Below, piece after piece: positions 18,003-28,214 of a DNA stretch of 64,000 bases. The notes beneath the pieces were generated by a model, which saw nothing but the letters and a program-made list of their open reading frames with translations, was not told where the DNA came from and searched no databases. Positions within the stretch are counted from its first letter, which is position 1. Every line of letters starts with the position of its first letter. Where the stretch lies: the NCBI GenBank assembly GCA_029780695.1, contig JAKOYD010000041.1, positions 20,153 to 84,152 of the forward strand, given 5' to 3'. The position numbers and the translations under genes are program-made. The DNA is from Pseudomonadota bacterium (GTDB lineage Bacteria > Pseudomonadota > Gammaproteobacteria > Burkholderiales > Burkholderiaceae_C).

Positions 18003-19328
18003 GTGCCCGACGTCAAGCCTTCCGTTCCCATCCAGCCGCAGCCGCCAGCCGCGCCGGCCCGCGCACCGCGGCCCGCGCCGGTCACCGGCCCATGGCAGCT
18101 GCGCATGCTGCTGGCGGCGCCGCACCGGCTGGGCTTTTTCCTGGCGATGGGGGTGCTGGTGGCGGCCAGCGTGTGGTGGCTGCTGGTGCAGTCGGACCGG
18201 GTGAGTGGCGGGCTGGGCCTGGGCTACGCGCTGTCGCCCACGCTGGGGCACGCGGCGGTGATGGTGTTCGGCTTCATGCCGCTGTTCTTTTCGGGCTTTT
18301 TGTTCACCGCCGGGCCCAACTGGCTGCGGGTGCAGCCGCTGCCCGCCGCGCGCCTGCTGGGGCCGCTGCTGCTGCAGGCGGGCGGGTGGCTGGTGTGGCT
18401 GGCGGGCGTGCATCTGAATGCGTGGCTGGCGCTGGCCGGCCTGGTGCTGGCCTGCGCGGGGTTGGGCTGGATGGTGGCGCTGTTCTGGCAATTGATCGGC
18501 GCCAGCGCCGTGCAAGACCGCGTGCATGCCAAGGCGGTCGGCATCGGCGGGCTGGTCGGCGTGGCGTGCCTGGCGGGCACCGCGCTGGCGGTGCTGGCGG
18601 GCCACGACATGCTGGCGCTGCTGTGGGTGCGCACGGCGCTGTGGGGCTTCATCGTGGTCACCTACGTCAGCGTGGCGCACCGCATGATTCCGTTTTTTAC
18701 GTCCAACGTGCTGCCGATGATCGAGATCTGGCGGCCGTTCTGGGTGCTGTGGCTGATGCTGGGCGTGGCCGCGTTCGAGGTGCTGGCGCTGTGGGTGGAT
18801 TACGCCGCGCCGTCGGACAGCGCCTGGCCGGCGTGGACGGTGCTGGTCATCGTGGTCGAACTGGCCGCCGGCGGCGTGCTGCTGTGGCTGGCGCTGGTGT
18901 GGGGCCTGGTGCAAAGCCTGAAGATTCGCCTGCTGGCCATGCTGCACGTGGGCTTTGCGTGGCTGGGCGTGGCGCTGGTGGTCAGCGCGGCATCGCAGGC
19001 GCTGTGGCTGGCCTCGGGCAAGCCGGTGCTGGGCCTGGGCGCGCTGCACGCGCTGGGCATGGGTTTCCTCGGCTCGATCATGATCGCCATGGTCACGCGC
19101 GTGTCGTGCGGGCACAGCGGGCGCGCGCTGGTGGCCGACAACGTGGTGTGGGCGCTGTTCTGGGCGCTGCAGGTGGCCGTGGGCGTGCGGCTGGTGGCGG
19201 CGGTGCAGGGCATGCCGCTGGCGTGGACGGCGCTGGCCGCGCTGCTGTGGACGGTGGTCGTCACCGCCTGGGCCTTGCGTTACGCTCACTGGTATGGAAG
19301 ACCCCGCATCGACGGCAAAGCCGGCTGA
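18003..19328 (+). CDS. NnrS family membrane protein
   Basis: This 441-residue integral membrane protein has about twelve hydrophobic segments after a proline-rich cytoplasmic start. Family features include GFMPLFFSGFLFTAGPNWL, VAHRMIPFFTSN and GFLGSIMIAMVTRVSCGHSG, which carry the conserved histidines of NnrS, a heme- and copper-containing protein linked to nitric oxide stress. Start is GTG 18003 with CAGGAG upstream. It overlaps the following nitroreductase gene by 35 bp, so the two are co-expressed. A nitrosative stress role is inferred from family. Confidence 0.88.
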   Translation: MPDVKPSVPIQPQPPAAPARAPRPAPVTGPWQLRMLLAAPHRLGFFLAMGVLVAASVWWLLVQSDRVSGGLGLGYALSPTLGHAAVMVFGFMPLFFSGFLFTAGPNWLRVQPLPAARLLGPLLLQAGGWLVWLAGVHLNAWLALAGLVLACAGLGWMVALFWQLIGASAVQDRVHAKAVGIGGLVGVACLAGTALAVLAGHDMLALLWVRTALWGFIVVTYVSVAHRMIPFFTSNVLPMIEIWRPFWVLWLMLGVAAFEVLALWVDYAAPSDSAWPAWTVLVIVVELAAGGVLLWLALVWGLVQSLKIRLLAMLHVGFAWLGVALVVSAASQALWLASGKPVLGLGALHALGMGFLGSIMIAMVTRVSCGHSGRALVADNVVWALFWALQVAVGVRLVAAVQGMPLAWTALAALLWTVVVTAWALRYAHWYGRPRIDGKAG

Positions 19329-19941
19329 CACCCCGCCCGCGCTGGGCCACCCGCGTCCACCCGAAGTGGTGGAGCTGGCCCACGCGCTGATCCACACGCG
19401 CCAGACCATCCTGCCCAAGCGCCTGGGCGACCCCGGCCCCGACGCCGCGCAGGCGCAGGCCATCCTGGGCGCTGCCGCCAGCGCCCCCGACCACCATGAG
19501 CTGCTGCCCTGGCGCTTCATCGTGGTGCCGGCCGGCGCGCGCGACCGGCTGGCCGACGTGTTTGCCACCGCGCTGGTCGAGCGCGACGCCACCGCCACAC
19601 CGCAGCAGATCGCCCAAGCGCGCGAAAAGGCCTACCGCTCGCCGCTGCTGCTGCTGGCCGTGGTGCGACTGCGCGACGACGACGCCGAGATCGAGCCGCA
19701 GGAGCGCATCGTCTCGGCCGGCTGCGCGGTGCAGAACATGCTGCTGATGGCGCACGCGCAGGGTTTTGGCGGCGCGCTGACCAGCGGCAAGGCACTGTCG
19801 TCGGCGCCGCTGCGCGCGTTGTTCGGCCTGGCCGACGACGAACAGGCGCTGTGCTTTGTCAACATCGGCAGCGTCATCAAGGCCAAGCCGGTGCGCCTGC
19901 GGCCCGTGGCAGCGCAGTACGTCAGCACGCTGGCTGTCTGA
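19294..19941 (+). CDS. Nitroreductase family protein
   Basis: This 215-residue FMN-dependent nitroreductase fold protein has the family's RQTILPKRLGD start region, SAPDHHELLPWRF and the C-terminal GGALTSGKALSSAPLRALFG segment. Substrates of the family range from nitroaromatics and quinones to flavins; which applies here is unclear. The gene begins inside the last 35 bp of the NnrS-like gene in another frame, suggesting translational coupling and a shared job in redox or nitrogen-oxide stress. A dispersed repeat begins just after its stop. Confidence 0.85.
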   Translation: MEDPASTAKPADTPPALGHPRPPEVVELAHALIHTRQTILPKRLGDPGPDAAQAQAILGAAASAPDHHELLPWRFIVVPAGARDRLADVFATALVERDATATPQQIAQAREKAYRSPLLLLAVVRLRDDDAEIEPQERIVSAGCAVQNMLLMAHAQGFGGALTSGKALSSAPLRALFGLADDEQALCFVNIGSVIKAKPVRLRPVAAQYVSTLAV

Positions 19942-19944
19942 TTC

Positions 19945-20003
19945 ATTTGCTATTATTTATATAGCTGCTTGCGCTGACGGATAAAGCGCTGAGGCCACTT
20001 TTC
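19945..20003 (-). repeat. Dispersed AGCTATCAAAAAT repeat, copy 3 (queC leader)
   Basis: It reads TTGCTATTATTTATATAGCT, then GCTTGCGCTGACGGATAAAGCGCTGAGG on the plus strand, ending directly against the queC ATG. It therefore forms the whole untranslated leader of queC. Confidence 0.8.
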
Positions 20004-20762
20004 ATGCCCACCACACCCAGCCCCTCGATGCACCAGCGCCGCGCCCTGGTGCTGTTTTCGGGCGGACAGGATTCGACCACCTGCCTCGCCCAGGCGCTGA
20101 CGCGCTATGCCCACGTCGAAACGCTCGGCTTCGACTACGGCCAGCGCCACCGCGTCGAACTGGAGCAGCGCCAGGCCGTGCTGGGCGCACTGCGCGCACG
20201 TTTTGCCGGCTGGTCCGCGCGGCTGGGCGACGACCACTTGATCGACCTGGCGGTGCTGGGGCAGATCAGCGACACCTCGCTGACGCGCGACGTCGCCTTC
20301 GCCATGGAGCGCAGTGGCCTGCCCAACAGCTTCGTGCCGGGGCGCAACCTGGTGTTCCTCACCTTCGCCGGCGCACTGGCCTACCGGCGCGGGCTGGACG
20401 TCATCGTCACCGGCGTGTGCGAAACCGACTATTCCGGCTACCCCGACTGCCGCGACGACACCATGAAGGCCATGCAACTGGCCCTGTCGCTGGGCATGGA
20501 CCAGCGCTTCCTGATCGACACGCCGTTGATGTGGATCGACAAGGCCGACACCTGGCGGCTGGCGCACGGGCTGGGGCAGCAGGCCGATACGCAGGGCGGC
20601 GGCGATGCGCTGGTGCAGCTGATCGTCGAGCACACGCACACCTGCTACCTGGGCGAGCGTGCGGTGCGCCACGACTGGGGCTATGGCTGCGGCGCGTGTC
20701 CGGCGTGTGAGTTGCGCGCGGCCGGCTGGGCGCGCTGGCAGGCCGAACGCGGCACGCGCTGA
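20004..20762 (+). CDS. queC: 7-cyano-7-deazaguanine synthase
   Basis: This 252-residue enzyme converts 7-carboxy-7-deazaguanine to preQ0 with ATP and ammonia in queuosine biosynthesis. The PP-loop [14 protein letters not shown] and the substrate region [11 protein letters not shown] are present. The zinc site is formed by C in HTCYLGE and the cluster [11 protein letters not shown] near the C-terminus. ATG 20004 is taken; an internal ATG at 20028 would also keep all motifs. No clear ribosome site precedes either start, because the leader is a dispersed repeat. No other queuosine gene is adjacent. Confidence 0.96.
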   Translation: MPTTPSPSMHQRRALVLFSGGQDSTTCLAQALTRYAHVETLGFDYGQRHRVELEQRQAVLGALRARFAGWSARLGDDHLIDLAVLGQISDTSLTRDVAFAMERSGLPNSFVPGRNLVFLTFAGALAYRRGLDVIVTGVCETDYSGYPDCRDDTMKAMQLALSLGMDQRFLIDTPLMWIDKADTWRLAHGLGQQADTQGGGDALVQLIVEHTHTCYLGERAVRHDWGYGCGACPACELRAAGWARWQAERGTR

Positions 20763-20768
20763 TCGATT

Positions 20769-20833
20769 TAAAGCATTTTCAGGCCCTGACGCTTGCTGGG
20801 CAAGCGCGATCAGCTATCAAAAACAGAGTAAAG
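20769..20833 (+). repeat. Dispersed AGCTATCAAAAAT repeat, copy 4
   Basis: A strong stem CGCTTGCTGGGCAAGCG is followed by CGATCAGCTATCAAAAACAG. It fills the gap between the convergent queC and ABC exporter genes, where the hairpin could serve as a bidirectional terminator. Confidence 0.8.
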
Positions 20834-20845
20834 GCAAGCCCCGGA

Positions 20846-22663
20846 TCAGGCCGCGCCCGATTCGAGCCCAAAGCGCGCGGCGCTGCCCGCGGCTTGCGGC
20901 ACGAAGCGCCAACTGCGTTCATGAAACGCCGCCACACTGGGCCGGTGCGCGATCGACAGCAGCGCGCCGCCGCGCTGCTCGGTCAGGGCGCGCAGTTTTT
21001 CGTACAGCGTCTGCTCGGCCGGCACGTCGAGCGCGCTGGTGGCTTCGTCGGCCAGCACCCAGGCGGGTTGCTTCAGCAGCACGCGGGCGATGGCCAGGCG
21101 CTGCTGCTCGCCGCCACTCAGCTTTTGCGTCCAGTTGTCGCGCTCGTCCAGCCGCTCGGCCAGCGCGGGCAGCAGGGCGTCTTGCAGCGCGGTCTTGAGT
21201 TGCTCGTCGCTGTACGCGGCGGCCGGCTCGGGGTAGGCCAGCGCATCGCGCAGGCTGCCGTCGGGAAAGTAAGGCCGCTGCGGGATGAACATGGCCCCCG
21301 CCGGCAGTCCGGTGCGCCCGCGCGCCCACGGCCAGATGCCGGCCAGCGCGCGCAACAGCGTCGATTTGCCGCTGCCCGAGGGGCCTTGCAGCAGCGTGTG
21401 CTCGCCCGGCGCCACGCGCGCCGTCGCGCCTTGCAGCAAGGTGGCGCCGGTGGGCAGCTGCAGCGTCAGGTCGTTCAACTCGATCGCTTCTGAATTGATA
21501 GCTGCTTGCGCTTGCCTGTCAAGCGCTGGCGGCTGATTTTGTTTGGAAAGCGCGGCTTCGAAGCTGGTCAATCGCTCGGTGGTGGCGCGCCAGGCGGCCA
21601 GGCTGTCGTAGTTGTCGACGAACCACGAGAGCGCGCCTTGCACGCGGTCAAACGCGCTGCCGATCTGCATCAGTTGCCCGAGCTGGATGGCGCCCGAGAA
21701 AAACCGCGGCGCCGCCACGATGAACGGAAACACCACCGCCGCCTGCCCGAACAGGTTGGTAAAGCCGACCAGCTGCTTTTGCTTGGCAATCAGCTTCAGG
21801 TAGTTGGCCAGCACGGCGGCAAAGCGCGTGTCCAGGTTCTGTTCTTCCACGCGCGCGCCCTTGTCGAGCGCGATGGTCTCGCTGTATTCGCGCACCCGCA
21901 CCAGGTGGTGGCGAAAGTTGGCCTCGCGCCGCTGCTGCTCGAAGTTCAGGCCAATCAGCGGCCGCCCGATGAAGTGCGTCAGCACGCTGCCCACCGCGCA
22001 ATACAGCACCGCCATCCACACCATGAAGCCGACGATGGTGTATTCGCTGCCGCCCAGGGTGAAGCTGAAGCTGCCCGATAGCCCCCACAAAATGCCGACA
22101 AAGCTGGCCAGCGTGACCACAGCGTTCAAGAAACCCATCGACAGGCCGACGGTCTGCGTGGTGAACAGGTGCACGTCTTCCTGCAGGCGCTGGTCGGGGT
22201 TGTCGGGCACGCGCTGGCCCGGCTCGGGCAGGCCGGATGTCTGCCGGGCGTCCTGCTCGGGCGCGATGTAGCGGCCCAGCTCCATGCGGTAGAAGGCATC
22301 GCCCGCCAGCCAGCGGTGCATCAGGTCGCGCGTCATCCAGGCGCGCCAGCGCAGCTGCAAAAGCTGCGTGAGATAAAAGCGGTAGACGGCGATGACGATG
22401 AAGATCATCGCCAGGTACGTGAAGCGGCCCAGTTGCGTCCAGAACACCGCGGCGTCCTTGTTTTGCAGCGCGTCGTAGAACACGCGGTTCCACTCGTTGA
22501 TTTGCACCAGCATGTACACCGCGCCCAGGTTCAGCAGCACGATGGCCGCCAGCAGCCCGCGCGCGCGCCACTTTTCGCCTGAGCGGCTGAAGTACGGCGA
22601 CGACAGGTGCCCGACCTGGCGCAGAAAGTGACGAAAGCGGGCAAATCGGTCGGCCAAGGCCAT
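20846..22663 (-). CDS. ABC transporter, fused permease and ATPase (YddA/SbmA-like)
   Basis: This 605-residue protein joins an N-terminal membrane domain of the ABC_membrane_2 type (about six helices, with NEWNRVFYDALQ and REANFRHHLVRVRE) to a C-terminal ATPase with Walker A GPSGSGKST, signature LSGGEQQRLAIARVL, Walker B WVLADEATSALD and H-loop SIAHRP. The family resembles E. coli YddA and the peptide/vitamin transporters near SbmA/BacA; the substrate is unknown. The linker between the two domains is partly encoded by a dispersed repeat (21491-21545). It is divergent from the gene at 22793. Confidence 0.9.
   Translation of the reverse strand: MALADRFARFRHFLRQVGHLSSPYFSRSGEKWRARGLLAAIVLLNLGAVYMLVQINEWNRVFYDALQNKDAAVFWTQLGRFTYLAMIFIVIAVYRFYLTQLLQLRWRAWMTRDLMHRWLAGDAFYRMELGRYIAPEQDARQTSGLPEPGQRVPDNPDQRLQEDVHLFTTQTVGLSMGFLNAVVTLASFVGILWGLSGSFSFTLGGSEYTIVGFMVWMAVLYCAVGSVLTHFIGRPLIGLNFEQQRREANFRHHLVRVREYSETIALDKGARVEEQNLDTRFAAVLANYLKLIAKQKQLVGFTNLFGQAAVVFPFIVAAPRFFSGAIQLGQLMQIGSAFDRVQGALSWFVDNYDSLAAWRATTERLTSFEAALSKQNQPPALDRQAQAAINSEAIELNDLTLQLPTGATLLQGATARVAPGEHTLLQGPSGSGKSTLLRALAGIWPWARGRTGLPAGAMFIPQRPYFPDGSLRDALAYPEPAAAYSDEQLKTALQDALLPALAERLDERDNWTQKLSGGEQQRLAIARVLLKQPAWVLADEATSALDVPAEQTLYEKLRALTEQRGGALLSIAHRPSVAAFHERSWRFVPQAAGSAARFGLESGAA
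21491..21545 (-). repeat. Dispersed AGCTATCAAAAAT repeat, copy 5 (inside ABC exporter gene)
   Basis: On the plus strand TGAATTGATAGCTGCTTGCG leads into CTTGCCTGTCAAG and GCGCTGGCGGCTGATTTTG. It is in frame and encodes the interdomain stretch KQNQPPALDRQAQAAINSEA. Confidence 0.8.
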
Positions 22664-22792
22664 GGCGGTGCTCCGGCAAGAGGAAAGCCGCGATGCTAGG
22701 GCCTGTCGAGGCCTTTTTGGCCGCGCCCGTGGGCGCTGTCACCGCGCCGTCATCGTCTGGCGCCCAATAATGGGCTGACCGGCGCGTGCCGG

Positions 22793-23551
22793 ATGCCGCC
22801 GACGACATTCACCATGCCTTGCTGTGTTCAATCAACCGACCGGTTTCACGCCTTGGGCCGCGCGGCCACGCTTGCACTGGCACTGTGCGCCGCCGGCCAG
22901 GCACAGGCCGCGCGCCCCATGATCACCGACGACGCGCGGCTGGTGGACGCGGGCGCCTGCCAGGTGGAGAGCTGGCTGCGCTTCAACCCCGGCGGACGCG
23001 AGGTGTGGGCGCTGCCCGGCTGCAATCTGACCGGCAACCTGGAACTGACCCTGGGCGCCGGCCGCACGCGCGACGACGCGGAAGGCCGCGCCACCAATAC
23101 GGTGATGCAGGCCAAGACGCTGATCAAGCCGCTGGAGTCCAACGGCTGGGGCTGGGGCCTGGTGTTGGGCAACGCGCACAACTCCCTCGTGCACGCCAAC
23201 GCCAACTTGCTGGGCGACGTGTACGCCTACGCGCCGGCCAGCGCGTCGTTCATGGACGACCGGTTGGTGCTGCACCTGAACCTGGGTGCGCTGTACGACA
23301 AGAGCCAGCGCCGCACGCGCATGACCTGGGGCGTGGGCAGCGAAACGCAGCTGGCCGCGTCCACCTGGCTGGTGGCCGAGACCTTCGGTCAGAACACCGG
23401 CCGCCCGTACTGGCAGGTGGGCGTGCGCCACTGGCTGGTGCGCGACCGCGTGCAGGTGGACGCCACCGCGGGCCACCGATGGGGCGGCGGCTCGGAAGGG
23501 CGTTGGTTCTCGGTGGGCCTGCGCTTGCTGACGCCGCGCCTGCTGGACTGA
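22793..23551 (+). CDS. Putative outer-membrane beta-barrel-like protein
   Basis: This 252-residue protein has a signal peptide ending near AQAARP and a mature part with alternating polar/hydrophobic strands ending in an amphipathic strand (RWFSVGLRLLTPRLLD), as in small outer-membrane barrels. Start motifs ARPMITDDARLVDAGACQVE resemble proteins annotated as transporters of the phenol-degradation MetA type, but I do not assign a function. ATG 22793 is used; ATG 22814 is also possible. It is divergent from the ABC exporter. Confidence 0.7.
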   Translation: MPPTTFTMPCCVQSTDRFHALGRAATLALALCAAGQAQAARPMITDDARLVDAGACQVESWLRFNPGGREVWALPGCNLTGNLELTLGAGRTRDDAEGRATNTVMQAKTLIKPLESNGWGWGLVLGNAHNSLVHANANLLGDVYAYAPASASFMDDRLVLHLNLGALYDKSQRRTRMTWGVGSETQLAASTWLVAETFGQNTGRPYWQVGVRHWLVRDRVQVDATAGHRWGGGSEGRWFSVGLRLLTPRLLD

Positions 23552-23623
23552 CGCCGCGGTGGGCGCGCTGTCGGCGCGTGGCCATGGTCATTTAGGCCGC
23601 CAGCGCACAGGGCAAAACGGTTT

Positions 23624-23646
23624 ATTGCTACAAACACCGTAGCAAT
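23624..23646. terminator. Hairpin between convergent genes
   Basis: ATTGCTAC and GTAGCAAT form an 8-bp stem with a 7-base loop, immediately before the stop of the DUF1501 gene (-) and 73 bp after the stop of the barrel gene (+). Flanking T-runs are short, so termination is only plausible. Confidence 0.4.
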
Positions 23647-23649
23647 CAT

Positions 23650-24954
23650 TCAACCGCGCTGCATCAGCCCATCCAGCGCGCGATCCCACGTCGCGCCCGG
23701 CAGGACGTCCTGCAGCGCGCTGTCGCTCAGACCGAAGCCGGGGCGCAGCAGTTGCGCCAGCACGGCGCGGAAGTCGTGGTGCGCCGGCAGGTCGCGCGCG
23801 TCGTGCAGGCTGTCGGTCGACAGGCCGCTCCACTGGCCGTGCCAACGGCCGCCGGCCACGCGCGGGCCGATCAGCCACAGGGCGTTGCCGTGGCCGTGGT
23901 CGGTGCCACGGGTGCCGTTTTCGGCGACGGTGCGGCCAAATTCGCTGGCCACCACGATCACGTCGCCCGGCGCGTTGAAGTCGCGCTGCAGGGCCATCAG
24001 CGCGGCCGCCAGGCGCTGCAGGTTGGCCGCCAGCGCGCCGCTGCCCGCGCCCTGGTTGACGTGCGTGTCCCAGCCACCGGCCGACAGAAAGCCCAGGCGC
24101 AGGCGGCGGTCACGGCGCATCAGCGTGGCCAGGTTGCGGGCGTCCTGCTCCAGCAGGCTGACGGGCGCGGCGCCGTTGTTGGCGGCCTGCATTTCGCGGG
24201 CGGCGTCGGGTGGCATGTCGCTGCTCAGCTCGTGCGCCGACGCCAGCCGCGCCGCCGCGCCCTGGCGAAACGCGGCGGACAGCGCGTCGTCGCCGCCGTA
24301 CAGGGCCAACAGGGCGTCACGTTGACGCGGCGTCTGCAGCGCGCCCGCGCGCCGCGCCGCCTGCCCGTGCGCCACCAGTTGCACCGGCTGCGCGCCCGCC
24401 AATACGCGCGGGCTGGCTTCGCCCACGCCAATGACGCGCGGACGGTCGTTGTTGCCGCCGCCGGGTGCCGCCCCCAGGTGCGCGGCCAGACGGTTCAACC
24501 AGCCCGGCGCGTCGGCGCGCTGGCCGGGGCGCGCGGTTTCCCACTGGTATTGGGCGTCGAAGTGCGAGCGCGTGCCGTCGGGCGAGCCGGCCGCCGGCAC
24601 AAAGGCGAACTGCCCGGCCTGCCACAGCGGCAGCAGTGCGGCCAGCGCCGGGTGCAGCGCAAAGCGGTCGTCCAGGCGGATGGCGGTGGCGGCGCTGCCG
24701 TCGGGCGGCGCGATGGCGATGCTCGGGCGCAGCCGCGCGTAATGCGGGTCGGCGTAGGGCACGAAGGCCGACAGGCTGTCGAGCGCGCCGCGCAGAAAGA
24801 CGACGATCAGTCGACCGTCCCCGGTGGCCGGCGCGGCCTGCGGCCAGGCGCGCGGGCCGGCGGCCAGCACGGCCGCTGCTCCGGCACCGGCCAGCACGGC
24901 ACGGCGGGTGAACGCGGCGGTCGCCGGGTTGCTATTTTTTGAGGAGCTGAACAT
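23650..24954 (-). CDS. DUF1501 domain protein, Tat-exported
   Basis: This 434-residue protein begins with a twin-arginine signal (TRRAVLAGAGAAAVLAAG) and continues as a DUF1501 domain (PF07394), distantly related to sulfatases/alkaline phosphatases: FLRGALDSLSAFVPY, GGWDTHVNQG, VVASEFGRTVAENGTRGTDH. The acidic and histidine residues could bind metal, but the biochemical function is unknown. ATG 24954 is chosen as the start of the Tat signal; the open frame upstream is not coding. It follows the DUF1800 gene, the usual partner in Proteobacteria and Planctomycetes. Confidence 0.88.
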   Translation of the reverse strand: MFSSSKNSNPATAAFTRRAVLAGAGAAAVLAAGPRAWPQAAPATGDGRLIVVFLRGALDSLSAFVPYADPHYARLRPSIAIAPPDGSAATAIRLDDRFALHPALAALLPLWQAGQFAFVPAAGSPDGTRSHFDAQYQWETARPGQRADAPGWLNRLAAHLGAAPGGGNNDRPRVIGVGEASPRVLAGAQPVQLVAHGQAARRAGALQTPRQRDALLALYGGDDALSAAFRQGAAARLASAHELSSDMPPDAAREMQAANNGAAPVSLLEQDARNLATLMRRDRRLRLGFLSAGGWDTHVNQGAGSGALAANLQRLAAALMALQRDFNAPGDVIVVASEFGRTVAENGTRGTDHGHGNALWLIGPRVAGGRWHGQWSGLSTDSLHDARDLPAHHDFRAVLAQLLRPGFGLSDSALQDVLPGATWDRALDGLMQRG

Positions 24955-25153
24955 GGTGATTACACAGCGGCGCGGGGGTGAATTGGCGCATGAATGGGGT
25001 GCGCGTCGGCGCCGTGGCCGCCCTGCCCTGGCGTCCGGCGCGCGCCGGACGCCAGACAAGGTGAACCGACAGCGCGGCGACGGGATGTTGACCTGCGCGC
25101 AAACCACGGCAACGGGCCGCATGCGGAGGGTGCGCCCATCGCCACGCGCGGCC

Positions 25154-26743
<1,590 letters not shown>

Positions 26744-26876
26744 GGGGGGCCGTCCGGTGGCACGGAAACATGTCCACCCGATCAACGCCGGCCGCCGCGT
26801 TGGGGCTGACTGAACGCGCGCGGCTTTACGCGGCCTTGACGCCCAGCGCCATCGGCGCGGGCGGTCAGATGCGCGG

Positions 26877-27260
26877 TCAGTGCCGGCTGATGTCGGAGTC
26901 GGAGCCGGCCTGCGCGGCTTTTTCGGCGGCGCGGCGGGCTTCGCGCTCGGCCCGGCGCTTGGCGGCCAGCGCGCGGATTTCGGGGGCGGTCACCACGTTG
27001 TCGTGGTTGACGTCGGCGGCGTTGAACTCGCGCTCGACCTTGGGGCTGAGCTTGAACACCCATTCAACCTCTTCGCGTTCCAGCTTGCCGTCGCCGTTGC
27101 GGTCGAGTTGGTTGAACCAGCGCACGGCCTCTTGCTCGCCCTTGCCGGCGTCGGGCGACGCGGTGACGCGCTGGGCCAGCGCGGGCGCGGCCACCAGGGC
27201 GGCGGCCAGCGGCAGCGCCAGCAGGCGGAAAGAACGGTCAGCGATCAATGGGGACGGCAT
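26877..27260 (-). CDS. Exported EF-hand calcium-binding protein
   Basis: This 127-residue protein has a signal peptide (cleavage after ALAQ) and two EF-hand loops, DRNGDGKLEREE and DVNHDNVVTAPE, with calcium-coordinating Asp/Asn at the expected positions and Glu at position 12. The C-terminus is a charged arginine/glutamate/alanine helix. It is likely a periplasmic calcium-binding or calcium-sensing protein. It lies upstream of the DUF1800/DUF1501 pair on the same strand, so the three could form one exported system. Confidence 0.85.
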   Translation of the reverse strand: MPSPLIADRSFRLLALPLAAALVAAPALAQRVTASPDAGKGEQEAVRWFNQLDRNGDGKLEREEVEWVFKLSPKVEREFNAADVNHDNVVTAPEIRALAAKRRAEREARRAAEKAAQAGSDSDISRH

Positions 27261-27266
27261 GGGGTG

Positions 27267-28214
27267 TTAGGTTGCGGTAGTGGCGCCAAGTTCCCGACCC
27301 GATTCGGCACGAAACGTGACATTCGTCACGCCCGCCGCCACATGGCCCGCGGGCACGTGCGCGGCGGCCGATTCGATGTGGCCGGTCTGGTCGTCGAAGA
27401 AGAAGTCGGGCTGAAATTCGCGCAGGAATTCGCCCTTGGGCAGGCCACCCAGAAACAGCGCTTCGTCCACCGTCACGCCCCAGTGCATCAGGGTGCGAAT
27501 GGGCCGCTCGTTGGCCGGTGCGCTGCGCGCGGTAACCAGCGCGGTGCGGATGCGCATGGCGCTGCCGCCCGCCTGCTGCAGCCGGTGCAGCGCCGTCAGA
27601 AAGGGGTGAAAAGGCCCTGGCGGCAGTGGCAGCGCCGCTTTTTCGGTTTCGTGCGACTGGAAGGCGTCCAGCCCGCCGCTTTGGTACACGCGCTCGGCTT
27701 CGTCGGAAAACAGCACCGCGTCGCCGTCGAAGGCGATGCGCACTTCGTCGGGGTGGGCGTCGCTGGCGCGCACGGCCTGCGTGGCCACTTGCGCGGCCGG
27801 GTGGCCCAGCGCCAGCGCCTGCGCCACGTCGGCACCGTTGGCCGACAGAAACAGGTGCGCCCCCAGCGGCCGCAGGTAATGGAACGGGTCGCGCCCCTGC
27901 GTGAACACGCCGCGCTGGATCTGCGTCAGCCCATGCGCGCGCGCCGAGCGGAACACGCGCATGCCGCTGACCGGGTCGTTGCGCGAGAGCATGACCACTT
28001 CGACCCGCTTGTCGCTGGCGGTGTTGAACGCCAGCAGCTTGCGCACCAGCGACAGTGCCACGCCAGGCGGCGCGGGCTTTTCGATGCGCTCAAGCTGCAG
28101 TCGCATGTACGCGGCCGGGTCGCCGTCCTCGAACAGGCGGTTTTCTTCCTCGAAGTCGAACAGCGCGCGCGAGGAGATCGCGACGACGAGCTGGTCCTGC
28201 AGGGTGGCGGCCAT
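27267..28214 (-). CDS. 5'-nucleotidase (PF06189 family)
   Basis: This 315-residue protein matches the cytosolic 5'-nucleotidase family: VVAISSRALFDFEEEN, VVMLSRNDPVSGMRVF, HLFLSANGADVAQA, IAFDGDAVLFSDEAE and DFFFDDQTGHIESA. The family hydrolyses nucleoside monophosphates and is related to eukaryotic cN-I. ATG 28214 shares one base with the gspF stop (TGATG), so it is translationally coupled to gspF, although no functional link is known. Confidence 0.88.
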   Translation of the reverse strand: MAATLQDQLVVAISSRALFDFEEENRLFEDGDPAAYMRLQLERIEKPAPPGVALSLVRKLLAFNTASDKRVEVVMLSRNDPVSGMRVFRSARAHGLTQIQRGVFTQGRDPFHYLRPLGAHLFLSANGADVAQALALGHPAAQVATQAVRASDAHPDEVRIAFDGDAVLFSDEAERVYQSGGLDAFQSHETEKAALPLPPGPFHPFLTALHRLQQAGGSAMRIRTALVTARSAPANERPIRTLMHWGVTVDEALFLGGLPKGEFLREFQPDFFFDDQTGHIESAAAHVPAGHVAAGVTNVTFRAESGRELGATTAT